From Flammeovirgaceae bacterium (lineage in GTDB: Bacteria; Bacteroidota; Bacteroidia; Cytophagales; Cyclobacteriaceae): 32,210 nt of DNA. The position numbers were made by a program, and so were the translations under genes. How positions within the stretch are numbered: position 1 is the first letter of the stretch; each line of letters opens with the position of its first letter. The stretch lies in the NCBI GenBank assembly GCA_021298015.1, contig JAJTGY010000042.1, positions 1 through 32,210 of the forward strand. Reading direction: 5' to 3'. Below the pieces are notes generated by a model. The model was not told the origin of the DNA and searched no databases. It saw nothing but the letters and a program-made list of their open reading frames with translations. Positions 7,721 through 16,477 of this stretch are shown piece by piece.

Positions 7721-8386
7721 CTATTTCAGCTTTAGTCCGGCTGAAAGCGCAACACCAAATGAGTTGTGTTTAATGCCGCCATCATTGGAATTTGTTACTG
7801 AACTCACGTCAGCAAGACCTAGATTGTTGTTTAGGCCGAGCTTAACGTGAAACTTTTCGGTGATCGGAAGCTTTACATTGACAGACCCTGAAAGACCAAA
7901 GTCTAAACCCTTAAAGTCTTCCTTTGTTACAAAATCAGCAGGTTCAGAGTTCACCAGTAATTCATAATCAAGTAAGACCGATGTATAGACACCTAAACCA
8001 AATTCAAATTTTACTTTAGTGCCGATCTCTTTCCCAAATTGGATTGGTAGTGTCAGATATTTAAAAATCGATTCATTGCGGACAACTTCGGATACCACGA
8101 CAGAGTTTGGATCTGGGCTTGAATTGTAAAAAATGGTAAGTTCCTTCTCTCCGCCTTTAGCATCATATAGCAATGCAAGACTCAGAAACGTACGATTGCT
8201 GAACTTGTAGGTTGAGCCTATGCCTCCGCAAAGTTTAAAGGCAGGATCAAAGTTTTCTTCAACTAAATTGTCCCCACGCATGGATGTGAGCGATGGACGA
8301 AGAATAAGTTCAATTTCAAGATTCTGAGAGTAGCACGAGATATACGTAACTGACAACAAGACGAAGCAGGCAATGCAGATTCTCAT
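7721..8386 (-). CDS. Outer-membrane beta-barrel protein (PorT/OMP_b-brl type)
   Basis: 221 residues. Residues 1-20 form a signal peptide (MRICIACFVLL..., cleavage probably before QNLEIEL). The rest consists of alternating polar/hydrophobic strands typical of the Bacteroidota eight-stranded barrel family, such as FKLCGGIGSTYKFSN and VKFEFGLGVYTSVLLDYEL, ending in LSAGLKLK. Located in the outer membrane; no specific function can be assigned. It begins 12 bases after the pdhB stop and could be read through from it. Its codon use is AT-richer than the neighbours, which may reflect later acquisition. Confidence 0.75.
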   Translation of the reverse strand: MRICIACFVLLSVTYISCYSQNLEIELILRPSLTSMRGDNLVEENFDPAFKLCGGIGSTYKFSNRTFLSLALLYDAKGGEKELTIFYNSSPDPNSVVVSEVVRNESIFKYLTLPIQFGKEIGTKVKFEFGLGVYTSVLLDYELLVNSEPADFVTKEDFKGLDFGLSGSVNVKLPITEKFHVKLGLNNNLGLADVSSVTNSNDGGIKHNSFGVALSAGLKLK

Positions 8387-8398
8387 TTGAGATAGGTC

Positions 8399-9379
8399 TT
8401 AATCCCGATACATCACTGCCTTGATGGCCCGTACGGTCTTCTCCACATTGGGCAGTATCGCCTCAATCAACGTGGGAGCGTAGGGCAGGGGTGCATCAAA
8501 ACTATTCACCCGTTGAATCGGGGCATCCAGGTAATCGAAGGCGTGCTTTTGCACGTGGTAGGTTATTTCGGTGGCAATCGAGGACAGCGGCCAGGCTTCC
8601 TCCACAATGACCAGCCGGTTGGTTTTCTTGACGGACTCTACAACCGTAGCGTAGTCAATCGGGCGCACGGTGCGCAAATCCACCACTTCGCAGGATATGC
8701 CATCCTTTTCCATTTCGGCCGCAGCCGCGAGGGCTACTTTCATGATCTTTCCGAAACTCACGATGGTGACATCAGTACCGCTTCGTTTCACATCGGCCTG
8801 TCCAAGGGGAATCAGGTATTCTTCGGCCGGCACTTCACCTTTGTCGCCATACATCAATTCCGATTCCATGAAAATGACGGGATCTTCGTCACGAATCGCT
8901 GTCTTCAATAGTCCTTTGGCATCGTAGGGCGTGAAGGGCACCACCACTTTTAATCCGGGTGTGTTGGCAAACCAGTTTTCAAAATTCTGCGAGTGCTGCG
9001 CGCCCAGTTGACCGGCATTCCCGGTGGGACCGCGAAACACGATGGGACAACTGTATTGTCCACCGGACATGGAAAGAATCTTGGCTGCCGAGTTAATCAC
9101 CTGATCGATGGCGACCAGTGAAAAATTAAATGTCATGAATTCTATGATGGGCCGCAGGCCGTTGATGGCAGCGCCCACGCCCACACCGGCAAAGCCGAGC
9201 TCGGCAATGGGTGTGTCAATCACACGCTTGGGGCCGAATTCATCCAGCATGCCCTGGCTTACTTTGTAAGCCCCATTGTACTCGGCCACTTCTTCGCCCA
9301 TGAGAAATACCCGTGGGTCTCTTCGCATTTCTTCTGACATGGCCTCGCGCAGGGCCTCCCGGAACTGAATTTCTCTCAT
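8399..9379 (-). CDS. pdhB: Pyruvate dehydrogenase E1 component, beta subunit
   Basis: 326 residues from the ATG at 9379, the usual size. Together with E1 alpha it decarboxylates pyruvate using thiamine diphosphate and passes the acetyl unit to E2. The transketolase-like pyrimidine-binding domain has GEEVAEYNGAYK (28-39), followed by DTPIAELGFAGVGVGAA and FMTFNF. The C-terminal transketolase domain contains TDVTIVSFGKIMKVAL and VVDLRTVRPID. A TTG further upstream would add 19 residues unlike the family and overlaps the promoter, so it was not used. The alpha, E2 and E3 genes are not in the window. A branched-chain keto-acid dehydrogenase beta subunit is a less likely alternative. Confidence 0.92.
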   Translation of the reverse strand: MREIQFREALREAMSEEMRRDPRVFLMGEEVAEYNGAYKVSQGMLDEFGPKRVIDTPIAELGFAGVGVGAAINGLRPIIEFMTFNFSLVAIDQVINSAAKILSMSGGQYSCPIVFRGPTGNAGQLGAQHSQNFENWFANTPGLKVVVPFTPYDAKGLLKTAIRDEDPVIFMESELMYGDKGEVPAEEYLIPLGQADVKRSGTDVTIVSFGKIMKVALAAAAEMEKDGISCEVVDLRTVRPIDYATVVESVKKTNRLVIVEEAWPLSSIATEITYHVQKHAFDYLDAPIQRVNSFDAPLPYAPTLIEAILPNVEKTVRAIKAVMYRD

Positions 9380-9397
9380 AGTGGACGATAAAGCCCG

Positions 9398-9426
9398 TAA
9401 AAATAGCTTGGCCCCGCTAACTACAA
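9398..9426 (-). promoter_or_regulatory. Candidate pdhB promoter
   Basis: Minus strand: TTG at 9426-9424, 18 bases, then TATTTTTA at 9405-9398 (one mismatch to TAnnTTTG), 18 bases before the pdhB ATG and just after the upstream terminator. Confidence 0.45.
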
Positions 9427-9439
9427 AACTGCTCAAAAC

Positions 9440-9468
9440 AAAAAACCCCTGAATTTCAGGGGTTTTTT
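9440..9468 (-). terminator. Intrinsic terminator after the OmpA/TPR lipoprotein gene
   Basis: Near-perfect hairpin: CCCCTGA pairs with TCAGGGG over a three-base loop, flanked by an A-run on one side and six T on the other, so it could work in both directions. It lies 20 bases past the stop of the gene ending at 9488. Confidence 0.9.
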
Positions 9469-9487
9469 GGGCAAAAGCCGGTACGGA

Positions 9488-11257
9488 TTACTTCAGCGCG
9501 TTGCGGAAGGCGTCTGTCGTATTGAATTTCGCAAACTCCAGATCGGTCAGGGCCTTTTCTTTCAGATTCGGATCAATCTTCACGGCACTCATCAGATTGT
9601 TGACCACACCATCACCATTGCCACTGCGAGCGGCAGCCACCGCTGCACCGTAGTAGGCCAAGGCAAAGTTGGCATTCTTGCGGCTGGCATCAGCAAAGGA
9701 ATTAGCGGCATTGCCGGCATCCTTGTTCAGTAATTGAGCCAAACCTTTGTTGAACAGGTTAACGTCAGTTTCGGTGGCGGCTGAGGTAGAGCGAACGGCA
9801 TCGCTGTAGCGGGCCATGTAAATTTCGCACGCACCCTTTACACCGTTTACACCACGAGCCACGTCATTGCTGGCACCGTTCAGGGCCTTGTTGGCGTGAG
9901 CATAAGACTTGTAAGGATTGCCCTTCCACAGGGTTACCGTTGCCAGGTTAGCGTGTACTTCCGGGGTTTCGCGCAGTTTTGCTGCGATCTCCAGTTGAGT
10001 AGCCGCTTTATCAGCAAACTCCGCTGCACGGGAAGGATTTTCCATCGCCATGTTCAGGTAAGCGGCACCCAGGTTGTTGTGTGCGTTCCAGTTGCTACCC
10101 TTCTTAGTGGCGGCTTCGTAGATGGCGGCTTTCTCTTCGGTAGAAGGAGTCAGCGTGCCCGCATACATCAACTCGTCAAATGACAGAGCGTCCAGATTGC
10201 CACCCTGTGCGATCTGCTTGGCTAATGCGGATATTTCAGCATCGGTCTTCTTGTCTTTTACCGTCAGGATTTCGGTCTTGGCAGTACGCAACTTAGGGTA
10301 CACTTCTTTAAACACCTTCTTGTAGGTCTTCAATTTTTCGATCGCTTTCTGCTGATCGACAAACGAACCACCACCATTAATAATGTTTAAGTACTCGCTC
10401 TTCTGGTCATCGGTGATACCGGTGTAGGCGGCCAACGCAGCTTTAAACTCATTCCAGTCATCAACTACCGGCTTCAGGATGAAGCGGATGCTGTCAGCCT
10501 TGCCTTTGTAGTCGTACTTCTTCATTTGCGCCCGGTAGAATTTCTCAATAGCGGCCGCGCGCTCTTCGGATAGTTTGGTGTTGATGCGCTCGCGACCTTC
10601 CGGTGAGTGAGTACCGGTGATGGTTACAGTGCGGGTAACATTCTTGGAGGCGATAAACGCATCCAGTTGCTTGCCTTTGTCAGCGCTGATTTCAGTCTTG
10701 CGCAAAACTGCTTTGCCTTGTTCGAAGATGAAATCCGGAATAACGACCGGAATCAACTCTTCCTGGTTGTTGTAACCGTGACCAGCATAGGCTGCGTAAT
10801 AGGAGTTTTGTACCAGCTTAGAGGTCGTAATCACGCCTGTAGCAACAGACAAACGGGGAGTCTTCTTAGTCTTCGTACCCTTGGCGGCAACACCTTCAAC
10901 CTCTACGGTGCCGGTCTTGTAAGCGTCTTTGTACGGGAAGGTGAACTTCTTGGTCACTTTCGGTTGCTCGGTAGAGCTATTCGGATAGTCTTCGGCCTTG
11001 AAGGGAATCGGATCAAGGGCCAATTCGCTGTCTCCATACTTGTAGAAGGAATTTACCGTGTAAACCGTTCCCTTCTTTAACATTTTCACGGGCAGGTTGG
11101 CCGACATGTCAAATACGACTGTGTCCTTGTGAACTTCCAGCGGGTTGGGATTGACCGTTAGCTGCTGCTCCTTGGCCATTTTCACCATCTGGGGCAGGGT
11201 GCAGCCCGTAAACGTCAGTGCCCCTACAATGACCAACGAATAAAATAATTTTCTCAT
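9488..11257 (-). CDS. OmpA-like and TPR domain lipoprotein
   Basis: 589 residues. A lipoprotein signal peptide ends at LTFTGC with lipidated Cys19. Residues about 170-260 resemble an OmpA peptidoglycan-binding domain: IPDFIFEQGKAVL, then GTHSPEGRERINTKLSEERA (215-234), with the conserved Arg of LSxxRA. Residues about 380-575 form tetratricopeptide-like repeats (WNAHNNLGAAYLNM, VHANLATVTLWKG, ALAYYGAAVAAARSG). Likely anchored in the outer membrane, facing the periplasm and touching peptidoglycan. The usual Asp of the OmpA motif is Ser here, as in other Bacteroidota versions. A strong promoter and terminator bracket it as a single-gene unit, suggesting high expression. Exact role unknown. Confidence 0.85.
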   Translation of the reverse strand: MRKLFYSLVIVGALTFTGCTLPQMVKMAKEQQLTVNPNPLEVHKDTVVFDMSANLPVKMLKKGTVYTVNSFYKYGDSELALDPIPFKAEDYPNSSTEQPKVTKKFTFPYKDAYKTGTVEVEGVAAKGTKTKKTPRLSVATGVITTSKLVQNSYYAAYAGHGYNNQEELIPVVIPDFIFEQGKAVLRKTEISADKGKQLDAFIASKNVTRTVTITGTHSPEGRERINTKLSEERAAAIEKFYRAQMKKYDYKGKADSIRFILKPVVDDWNEFKAALAAYTGITDDQKSEYLNIINGGGSFVDQQKAIEKLKTYKKVFKEVYPKLRTAKTEILTVKDKKTDAEISALAKQIAQGGNLDALSFDELMYAGTLTPSTEEKAAIYEAATKKGSNWNAHNNLGAAYLNMAMENPSRAAEFADKAATQLEIAAKLRETPEVHANLATVTLWKGNPYKSYAHANKALNGASNDVARGVNGVKGACEIYMARYSDAVRSTSAATETDVNLFNKGLAQLLNKDAGNAANSFADASRKNANFALAYYGAAVAAARSGNGDGVVNNLMSAVKIDPNLKEKALTDLEFAKFNTTDAFRNALK

Positions 11258-11291
11258 GAGATCAGGAATTAGTTGTTTCTTTAAAGAGTCG

Positions 11292-11322
11292 CAAAACTAC
11301 GTTTAAGGCCATTTTATTGCAA
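11292..11322 (-). promoter_or_regulatory. Promoter of the OmpA/TPR lipoprotein gene
   Basis: Minus strand: TTG at 11322-11320, 20 bases, then TAGTTTTG at 11299-11292, a full consensus match, 34 bases ahead of the ATG. Confidence 0.7.
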
Positions 11323-11375
11323 TGGGCAAGGCAAAAATATGATACTTCTAACCCCGATTTTCAGGCTGTTTGGCC

Positions 11376-11383
11376 TATATTTG
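11376..11383 (+). promoter_or_regulatory. Candidate promoter box of the PspC gene
   Basis: TATATTTG, a full TAnnTTTG match, 85 bases before the ATG at 11469. No TTG at the usual distance. It would leave a fairly long leader. Confidence 0.4.
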
Positions 11384-11468
11384 CTCAGCCTTTTCGAAGT
11401 TATCGGCCAACCCCCCAAAACAAGGGTTAAATGGCACTTCCGGGGTGACAGGGTTCGGCATTAACAAT

Positions 11469-11687
11469 ATGATTGATCAAATCCAGCATTTTTTTGAAAA
11501 GAGAGCCTTCGGGGTGTGCACTTACCTGGGCGAAAAAATGGGCGTGGCAACCTCGTCCATTCGCTTGTTTTTTATTTACACCTCGTTTCTAACGCTGGGT
11601 TCTCCGCTGTTAATTTACCTGGCTATGGCGTTCGTTCTCAATCTGCGAAGGCATATGCGCAGGCGCAGTACCATCTGGGACTACTGA
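11469..11687 (+). CDS. PspC domain protein
   Basis: 72-residue protein covering one PspC domain: FFEKRAFGVCTYLGEKMGVATSSIR followed by a single membrane helix (LFFIYTSFLTLGSPLLIYLAMAFVL) and a basic tail. PspC proteins are inner-membrane parts of envelope stress responses; the role of this short form is unknown. The ATG at 11469 gives the usual N-terminus; a longer frame from a TTG at 11370 would begin inside the promoter-box region. Its last seven bases overlap the 3' end of the convergent glycosyltransferase gene. Confidence 0.85.
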   Translation: MIDQIQHFFEKRAFGVCTYLGEKMGVATSSIRLFFIYTSFLTLGSPLLIYLAMAFVLNLRRHMRRRSTIWDY

Positions 11688-12703
11688 CGCGCGATCGTCT
11701 CGGAAAACCTTTGCTGACGAAGCACAAAAAAAGTCCAGGCAATAGATAACACCATTTGATGGGGCACCCTTAGAAGGGGAAATCGTTTTGCGATGGCTTG
11801 CCGCTCGCGCCAGTGGCGGGCGAGGTTGCTCAGGAATTGCCAGTAGGCCTTTACCACGGCTGCCGCGTGGGGGGCCTGGCCCCGGGATAAGAATAAGAGA
11901 CAAGCGAATCCGTCCAGCACAACCCGCCCCAACAACGCAACCACCAAGGGCGCAACCGGCAGGTTTTTCGCCAGCATGGCGAGGCTATTGGTAAAATTCA
12001 GGTACGTTTTGTGGGGATTGGCGGCCGATAACGTGCCACCGCCTATGTGAAATACCTCCGATTGAGCGTTGTACCAAACCTGATACCCTGCGCGATGAAA
12101 TCGCCAGCAGAGATCAATCTCTTCCATGTGAGCAAAAAAATGCTCGTCCAATCCACCTACGTGCCAATACGCTTGTGCTCGGATTGCCAGACAGGTGCCA
12201 CTGCCCCACATCACGGTTCGGCTGTCGTTATACTGGCCTCGGTCTTCTTCCACTTTATCAAAAATGCGCCCGCGGCAAAAGGGGTAACCAAAAGCATCCA
12301 GAAAACCTCCGGCTGCTCCCGCATACTCGAAATTCGTTCGTTGATGAAAGGATTTGATTTTGGGTTGCACGGCCGCCACATCGGGGTTGTTGTTCAGATG
12401 AGCAACCAACGGTTGGAGCCAGTTTTCGGTCACTTCAACATCCGAATTAAGTAGCACAACGTAGTCGGCCTTAACCTGATGTAAGCCTGCGTTGTAGCCG
12501 CCACTGAATCCTAAGTTTTGATTCAACCGAATGCAGGAGACGGAGGCCGCGTGCGCAGAGAGCCAAGCCACGGAGTCGTCTGTTGATCCATTGTCAATCA
12601 CCACTACTTGTGCGGGCGATGAGTAGCGGATCACGGAGGGCAAAAACTGCTCGAGGTAATGCCGGCCGTTGTAATTCAGAATGACAACCGCAGCAGAGGT
12701 CAT
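11681..12703 (-). CDS. Family 2 glycosyltransferase
   Basis: 340 residues, GT-A fold. The nucleotide-sugar binding half has VVILNYNGRHYLEQFLPSV, VVIDNGSTDDS, NQNLGFSGGYNAGL and the metal-binding LLNSDVEV. The acceptor half has MWGSGTCLAIR, GGLDEHFFAHMEEIDLCWR and EVFHIGGGTL. A hydrophobic stretch near residues 250-275 could anchor it to the inner membrane. It most resembles rhamnosyl-type transferases of cell-surface polysaccharide synthesis, but donor and acceptor are unknown. Its ATG overlaps the ybaB stop (ATGA), so the two are translationally coupled. Confidence 0.93.
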   Translation of the reverse strand: MTSAAVVILNYNGRHYLEQFLPSVIRYSSPAQVVVIDNGSTDDSVAWLSAHAASVSCIRLNQNLGFSGGYNAGLHQVKADYVVLLNSDVEVTENWLQPLVAHLNNNPDVAAVQPKIKSFHQRTNFEYAGAAGGFLDAFGYPFCRGRIFDKVEEDRGQYNDSRTVMWGSGTCLAIRAQAYWHVGGLDEHFFAHMEEIDLCWRFHRAGYQVWYNAQSEVFHIGGGTLSAANPHKTYLNFTNSLAMLAKNLPVAPLVVALLGRVVLDGFACLLFLSRGQAPHAAAVVKAYWQFLSNLARHWRERQAIAKRFPLLRVPHQMVLSIAWTFFVLRQQRFSETIARQ

Positions 12704-13035
12704 CCCATCAGGTTGCTGAAATCCATGCCGGGCATATTCGGAAGCAGGCCTTCGGTGCTCTTCTTGATTTCCTCTTTGGCCAATACATCAGCTTCCTCTT
12801 GCGCTTTGTTCACGGCCGCTACCACCAGGTCTTGCACCAGCACCTTGTCCTCCAATTTCAAAATTGAAGGATCGATATCGAGCGCCACCAGTTGTTTGCG
12901 CCCGTTCACGGTAGCTTTGACCAAACCGGCCCCGGATTCGCCCGATGCGCGCACGTTCACCAGATTCTCCTGGGCTTCCTTCAGGCGTGTTTGCATCTCC
13001 TTTACTTTACCCATCATTTTCATCATGTCCAGCAT
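12700..13035 (-). CDS. ybaB: YbaB/EbfC nucleoid-associated protein
   Basis: 111 residues from the ATG at 13035, the family length. The N-terminal helix MLDMMKMMGKVKEMQTRLKEAQENL and the central ATVNGRKQLVALDIDPSIL are characteristic of this small dimeric DNA-binding protein, which coats the nucleoid. A TTG at 13062 would add nine residues, but that TTG is itself part of the TACTTTTG promoter box, so the ATG is chosen. It is usually found beside recR or dnaX; here it leads the glycosyltransferase gene instead. Confidence 0.93.
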   Translation of the reverse strand: MLDMMKMMGKVKEMQTRLKEAQENLVNVRASGESGAGLVKATVNGRKQLVALDIDPSILKLEDKVLVQDLVVAAVNKAQEEADVLAKEEIKKSTEGLLPNMPGMDFSNLMG

Positions 13036-13059
13036 AACCGTGGTAATTGGTTCGAAAGG

Positions 13060-13067
13060 CAAAAGTA
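13060..13067 (-). promoter_or_regulatory. Promoter box of ybaB
   Basis: Minus-strand TACTTTTG, a full match, 24 bases before the ATG at 13035. No good -33 TTG. It supports rejecting the upstream TTG as a start codon. Confidence 0.5.
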
Positions 13068-13080
13068 CGTTTTCGGAAAA

Positions 13081-14979
13081 TTACTTATGCAGCAATGCCA
13101 CCGTGCCGGTGTACGAAAGCTCGCGCCCCACAAAATCAACAATCCGGACCGACCACACATAAGCCCCTTCGGGCACCAGTTTACCGTTGACGGTGCCGTC
13201 CCACGGCTCCTGCTGGTCTGAACTGTAGATCAGCCCGCCCCATCGGTCAAACACCTGCAACTGTAATTCACGGATGTACTGGCCCGTAATGCTAAACGTG
13301 TCATTGAGGCCGTCACCATTGGGCGTAAAGGCCGTTGGCCGGATTAACTGCAGGTTTTTGATCACCTCCACGCGATTGGACGATGAATTGGGTACGCCCG
13401 GATCCTGAGCAACCGCCTCTACCTGATAGATCGCCTGCTGGTTGGTGTTATCGGTGGTGGGGTCAGTCCAGGTCAGGGCAGTTCCGACCGGCACAATCTG
13501 CAACACGCCACCAGCAGGTGTTAGTTTGTACACGTTGTACCGGATAACTCCATTTTGCCAACCCGAAAAAGGTGTCCAGGAAATCGTCACCTCGTTCGTG
13601 ACTGCAAGAGCAGCGGTTAACCGAATGGGGCACGAGACGATGCCGGGGCTGCTTGCGTTACCGCAGCCATCCGTGTAATCGATTCGGTAGCACAGGGCCG
13701 CGTTTGTGTTGTAGCTGTTATCCACAAAATTGGTCACCGTGGCGGTCGCCAGTGTTGAAAAGCCCGTGCCGCCAGATTCGCGTAGCACACGGTATTGAGC
13801 TACATTGACCGCAGGAGGCGCTTGCCATTGAAGTTGCGCATCGCTGCCGTTGATTACAGCTGATGTATTGGCTACAGCGGGTGGCGTGGTGTTGGTAAAC
13901 GATCGACCACATTTTTCCAGCGAAATACTTTCAGCGCCACCGGGGTAGTTGGTGGTGATGCGATAACAGTAGTTGGTGTTGCAGACGATATTGGGCTCAT
14001 TATCATTAAAGGACGTGGGCGCCCCCGGCAGCGTTACATAGGGCAGGCTGTTCCGGGAAATGCTCACCCCGGTTTGACCGGTGTTACCGGTTGTCCACGT
14101 GAGACGGTTTACACCGCTTTGTATGCTCAGGTCGAAGTTGTGGCTGCACACGATGTTGCTGGCTGTGTTGGTGCTGGTGCAAGGGTCAAATGAATTCAAG
14201 CGAATGCAATAGAACCGGTCATCAACGGTGAGGTTGGGGATCGTGAGCGAACTGACCGCATACAAGGTTTGATAGAGCTGAAAGTTGGTGGAGTTGGTGG
14301 CGATTTCAGACCGAAACAAGGTGTTGGGCGCTCCGCTGAAGTCCACCTTGAGCGAGGTGGCATCCTGTGCCGTAAGGGTAGTGATAGCCGGTGGTGCCAG
14401 CGATGTTACCGCAGTGAACGCTTGCACGCGGCTGGCGCAGTTGTCGGCCGAGTTGATATCGCGGCCACGAACGGACACGTTGAATGTGCCGGCAGCAGCA
14501 TACGAAAAATTCGCGGTTGGATTCGGCCCCGAGGGAATTGCGGCATCGGTGGACCCGTTGCCGTCAAAGTCAATGAAGTAGGAGTCGTAGTTGGTGTCCG
14601 TCACCCGCAGTTGAACTTGCCGCCCTGAGCAGGAGTACAATTCAAAGTTGGGTTGAATGTTCTGGTCAACCGTGATGACGATGTCGTCCTGGTTCGGGTT
14701 GAGCTGCGAAAACACCCGCAAGGTATATGTGCCGGGTGTAGTATAGGTGAACGTGAACTGATTTTGTACCTGGGTACCGTTGCCCAAAAAGTCCATGTTG
14801 CAGGGTTGTGCTCCGGTGCAGCCCCCGGCCAGTATGGTAAGGTTTACCGTAAATGGTGCACAGCCCTTACGTTCGGCCACTTGAAACCGGCCAAGGCGAC
14901 TCGTATAGGGTTGCGCCAAAGCCTGCGCCCCTACCAGTGACCCCACGGCCAACACCAAAATCCACCGCCATCTAATCAT
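13081..14979 (-). CDS. Secreted PKD/fibronectin-like protein with T9SS type B sorting domain
   Basis: 632 residues. Signal peptide 1-22 (ending AQALAQ). Residues about 36-105 and 108-190 look like PKD-type immunoglobulin-like domains, the second with IDFDGNGSTD. Residues about 195-540 hold fibronectin-III-like repeats with paired cysteines. From about 545 to the end is the gliding-motility C-terminal domain (FTPNGDGLNDTF, VFDRWGGLIY, EPWDG, GAYVWSVRI), the type B signal for export by the type IX system. The product is therefore secreted or bound to the cell surface; no enzyme domain is seen, so adhesion or a structural role is likely. Its ATG lies inside the end of hutH (8-base overlap). Confidence 0.92.
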   Translation of the reverse strand: MIRWRWILVLAVGSLVGAQALAQPYTSRLGRFQVAERKGCAPFTVNLTILAGGCTGAQPCNMDFLGNGTQVQNQFTFTYTTPGTYTLRVFSQLNPNQDDIVITVDQNIQPNFELYSCSGRQVQLRVTDTNYDSYFIDFDGNGSTDAAIPSGPNPTANFSYAAAGTFNVSVRGRDINSADNCASRVQAFTAVTSLAPPAITTLTAQDATSLKVDFSGAPNTLFRSEIATNSTNFQLYQTLYAVSSLTIPNLTVDDRFYCIRLNSFDPCTSTNTASNIVCSHNFDLSIQSGVNRLTWTTGNTGQTGVSISRNSLPYVTLPGAPTSFNDNEPNIVCNTNYCYRITTNYPGGAESISLEKCGRSFTNTTPPAVANTSAVINGSDAQLQWQAPPAVNVAQYRVLRESGGTGFSTLATATVTNFVDNSYNTNAALCYRIDYTDGCGNASSPGIVSCPIRLTAALAVTNEVTISWTPFSGWQNGVIRYNVYKLTPAGGVLQIVPVGTALTWTDPTTDNTNQQAIYQVEAVAQDPGVPNSSSNRVEVIKNLQLIRPTAFTPNGDGLNDTFSITGQYIRELQLQVFDRWGGLIYSSDQQEPWDGTVNGKLVPEGAYVWSVRIVDFVGRELSYTGTVALLHK

Positions 14980-16477
14980 TTGCTTTTAAAAACGCTTCGG
15001 CTTTGACCATATCATCGTGCAGCAGCCGGTCCTTTTCCACAAACGGCACAACCTGCCGGAAAGTATTGACCCAGGCCTCCAGGCGCGGGGAGCTTTTCAT
15101 TGGTCTTCGAAACTCCAGGGCTTGCGATGCCGTCATGAGTTCGATAGCCAGAATGGAGTATAGATTTTGTACCACCCGGTAGCATTTGGTGGCCGCGTTG
15201 GCGCCCATACTCACATGGTCTTCCTGGCCGTTGGACGACACAATGGAATCAACCGATGCAGGGGTAGCCAATTGCTTGTTTTGACTCACCAGCGAAGCAG
15301 CCGTGTATTGGGGTATCATCATGCCACTGTTAATACCGGGATTGGCCACCAGGTAATGAGGCAGGTCGCGGGCACCCGAAATCAACTGGTAGGTTCTCCT
15401 TTCCGATATCGAACCCAGTTCGGCCAATGCAATGGATAGGAAATCCAGTGCCAGCGCCAAGGGTTGCCCGTGAAAGTTTCCGGCCGAGATAATGTCATCT
15501 TCAGCGGGAAAAATGTTGGGGTTGTCGCTCACTCCGTTTATCTCGTTCAGGAATACGCCCGTCACATAGTCGATCGCATCTGAACTCGCTCCGTGCACTT
15601 GAGGTATGCACCGGAAGGAATACGGATCCTGCACGTGTTTCTTGGCCTGTGCAATCAGGCCGCTGCCTTTCAGCCACTGCCGGACTTCGGCTGCCACCTT
15701 TTTTTGTCCCGGTTGCGGGCGAATGTTCTGAACCCGCTCGTCAAACGCATCGAGCCGGCCGTCAAAGCAATCCAGCGAAAGCGCGCCAATCCGGTTGGCA
15801 AACGCCAACAATCGCTGCGCATGCCACGTGCAGTACACGCCATAGGCGCTCATGAACTGCGTGCCGTTCAGCAAGGCCAGCCCTTCTTTCGCCTGAAAAT
15901 GCAGCGGTTCCCAGCCAAATTTTTTCAGCACCTGGCGCGATGGCTGCCATTGTCCTTTTTCATTTTGCAACTGGCCTTCGCCTATCAGCGGCAGCGAGAG
16001 ATGCGCGAGGGGCGCCAGGTCGCCCGAAGCACCCAACGACCCCATTTCGTAAATGCGTGGGGCCAGGCGTGCGTTGAAGAAATCGATCAGTCGTTCTACC
16101 GTGCTGAGCTGAACTCCAGAATAGCCGTAGGCAAGGGATTGGATTTTGAGGAACAGCATAATCCGCACGATCTCGCGCGGAACTTCCGGCCCGGTGCCGC
16201 AAGCGTGCGACTTCACCAGGTTGTCTTGCAGTTTTTCCAGTTGGTCGGCTGGAATGTGTTTGTTGTACAGCGAACCGAAACCGGTATTGATGCCATAAAG
16301 CGGCACGGACGATTCCCTGATCTTGCGATCGAGGTAAGCCCGGCATTTTTTGATTCGGGTTTGGGCATCGGCCGAAAGTTGCAGGCGCCACGAATCGGTC
16401 AGCAACGGCTCAAGATCGGCCAGAGCCAGCAGGCGCGCAGAAATTTTGTGGTCGGTAATGCGCGCTGTATCGGTCAT
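14972..16477 (-). CDS. hutH: Histidine ammonia-lyase
   Basis: Converts histidine to urocanate and ammonia, the first step of histidine catabolism. 501 residues. The Ala-Ser-Gly triad that forms the MIO cofactor is at 150-152 in GSLGASGDLAPL; YGINTGFG is at 61-68. Two features mark it as a histidine rather than tyrosine or phenylalanine lyase: the Ser-His pair at 90-91 (NLVKSHACGTG) and the Glu of NGQEDHVSMG. The ATG overlaps the hisS stop (ATGA). None of hutU, hutI or hutG is in the window, so urocanate use must be encoded elsewhere or not at all. Confidence 0.95.
   Translation of the reverse strand: MTDTARITDHKISARLLALADLEPLLTDSWRLQLSADAQTRIKKCRAYLDRKIRESSVPLYGINTGFGSLYNKHIPADQLEKLQDNLVKSHACGTGPEVPREIVRIMLFLKIQSLAYGYSGVQLSTVERLIDFFNARLAPRIYEMGSLGASGDLAPLAHLSLPLIGEGQLQNEKGQWQPSRQVLKKFGWEPLHFQAKEGLALLNGTQFMSAYGVYCTWHAQRLLAFANRIGALSLDCFDGRLDAFDERVQNIRPQPGQKKVAAEVRQWLKGSGLIAQAKKHVQDPYSFRCIPQVHGASSDAIDYVTGVFLNEINGVSDNPNIFPAEDDIISAGNFHGQPLALALDFLSIALAELGSISERRTYQLISGARDLPHYLVANPGINSGMMIPQYTAASLVSQNKQLATPASVDSIVSSNGQEDHVSMGANAATKCYRVVQNLYSILAIELMTASQALEFRRPMKSSPRLEAWVNTFRQVVPFVEKDRLLHDDMVKAEAFLKAND

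Noticed and set aside
14972-16477. Tyrosine or phenylalanine ammonia-lyase instead of HutH
   Set aside because: The Ser-His pair at 90-91 and the QEDHVSMG segment are the histidine-lyase versions of the selectivity residues.
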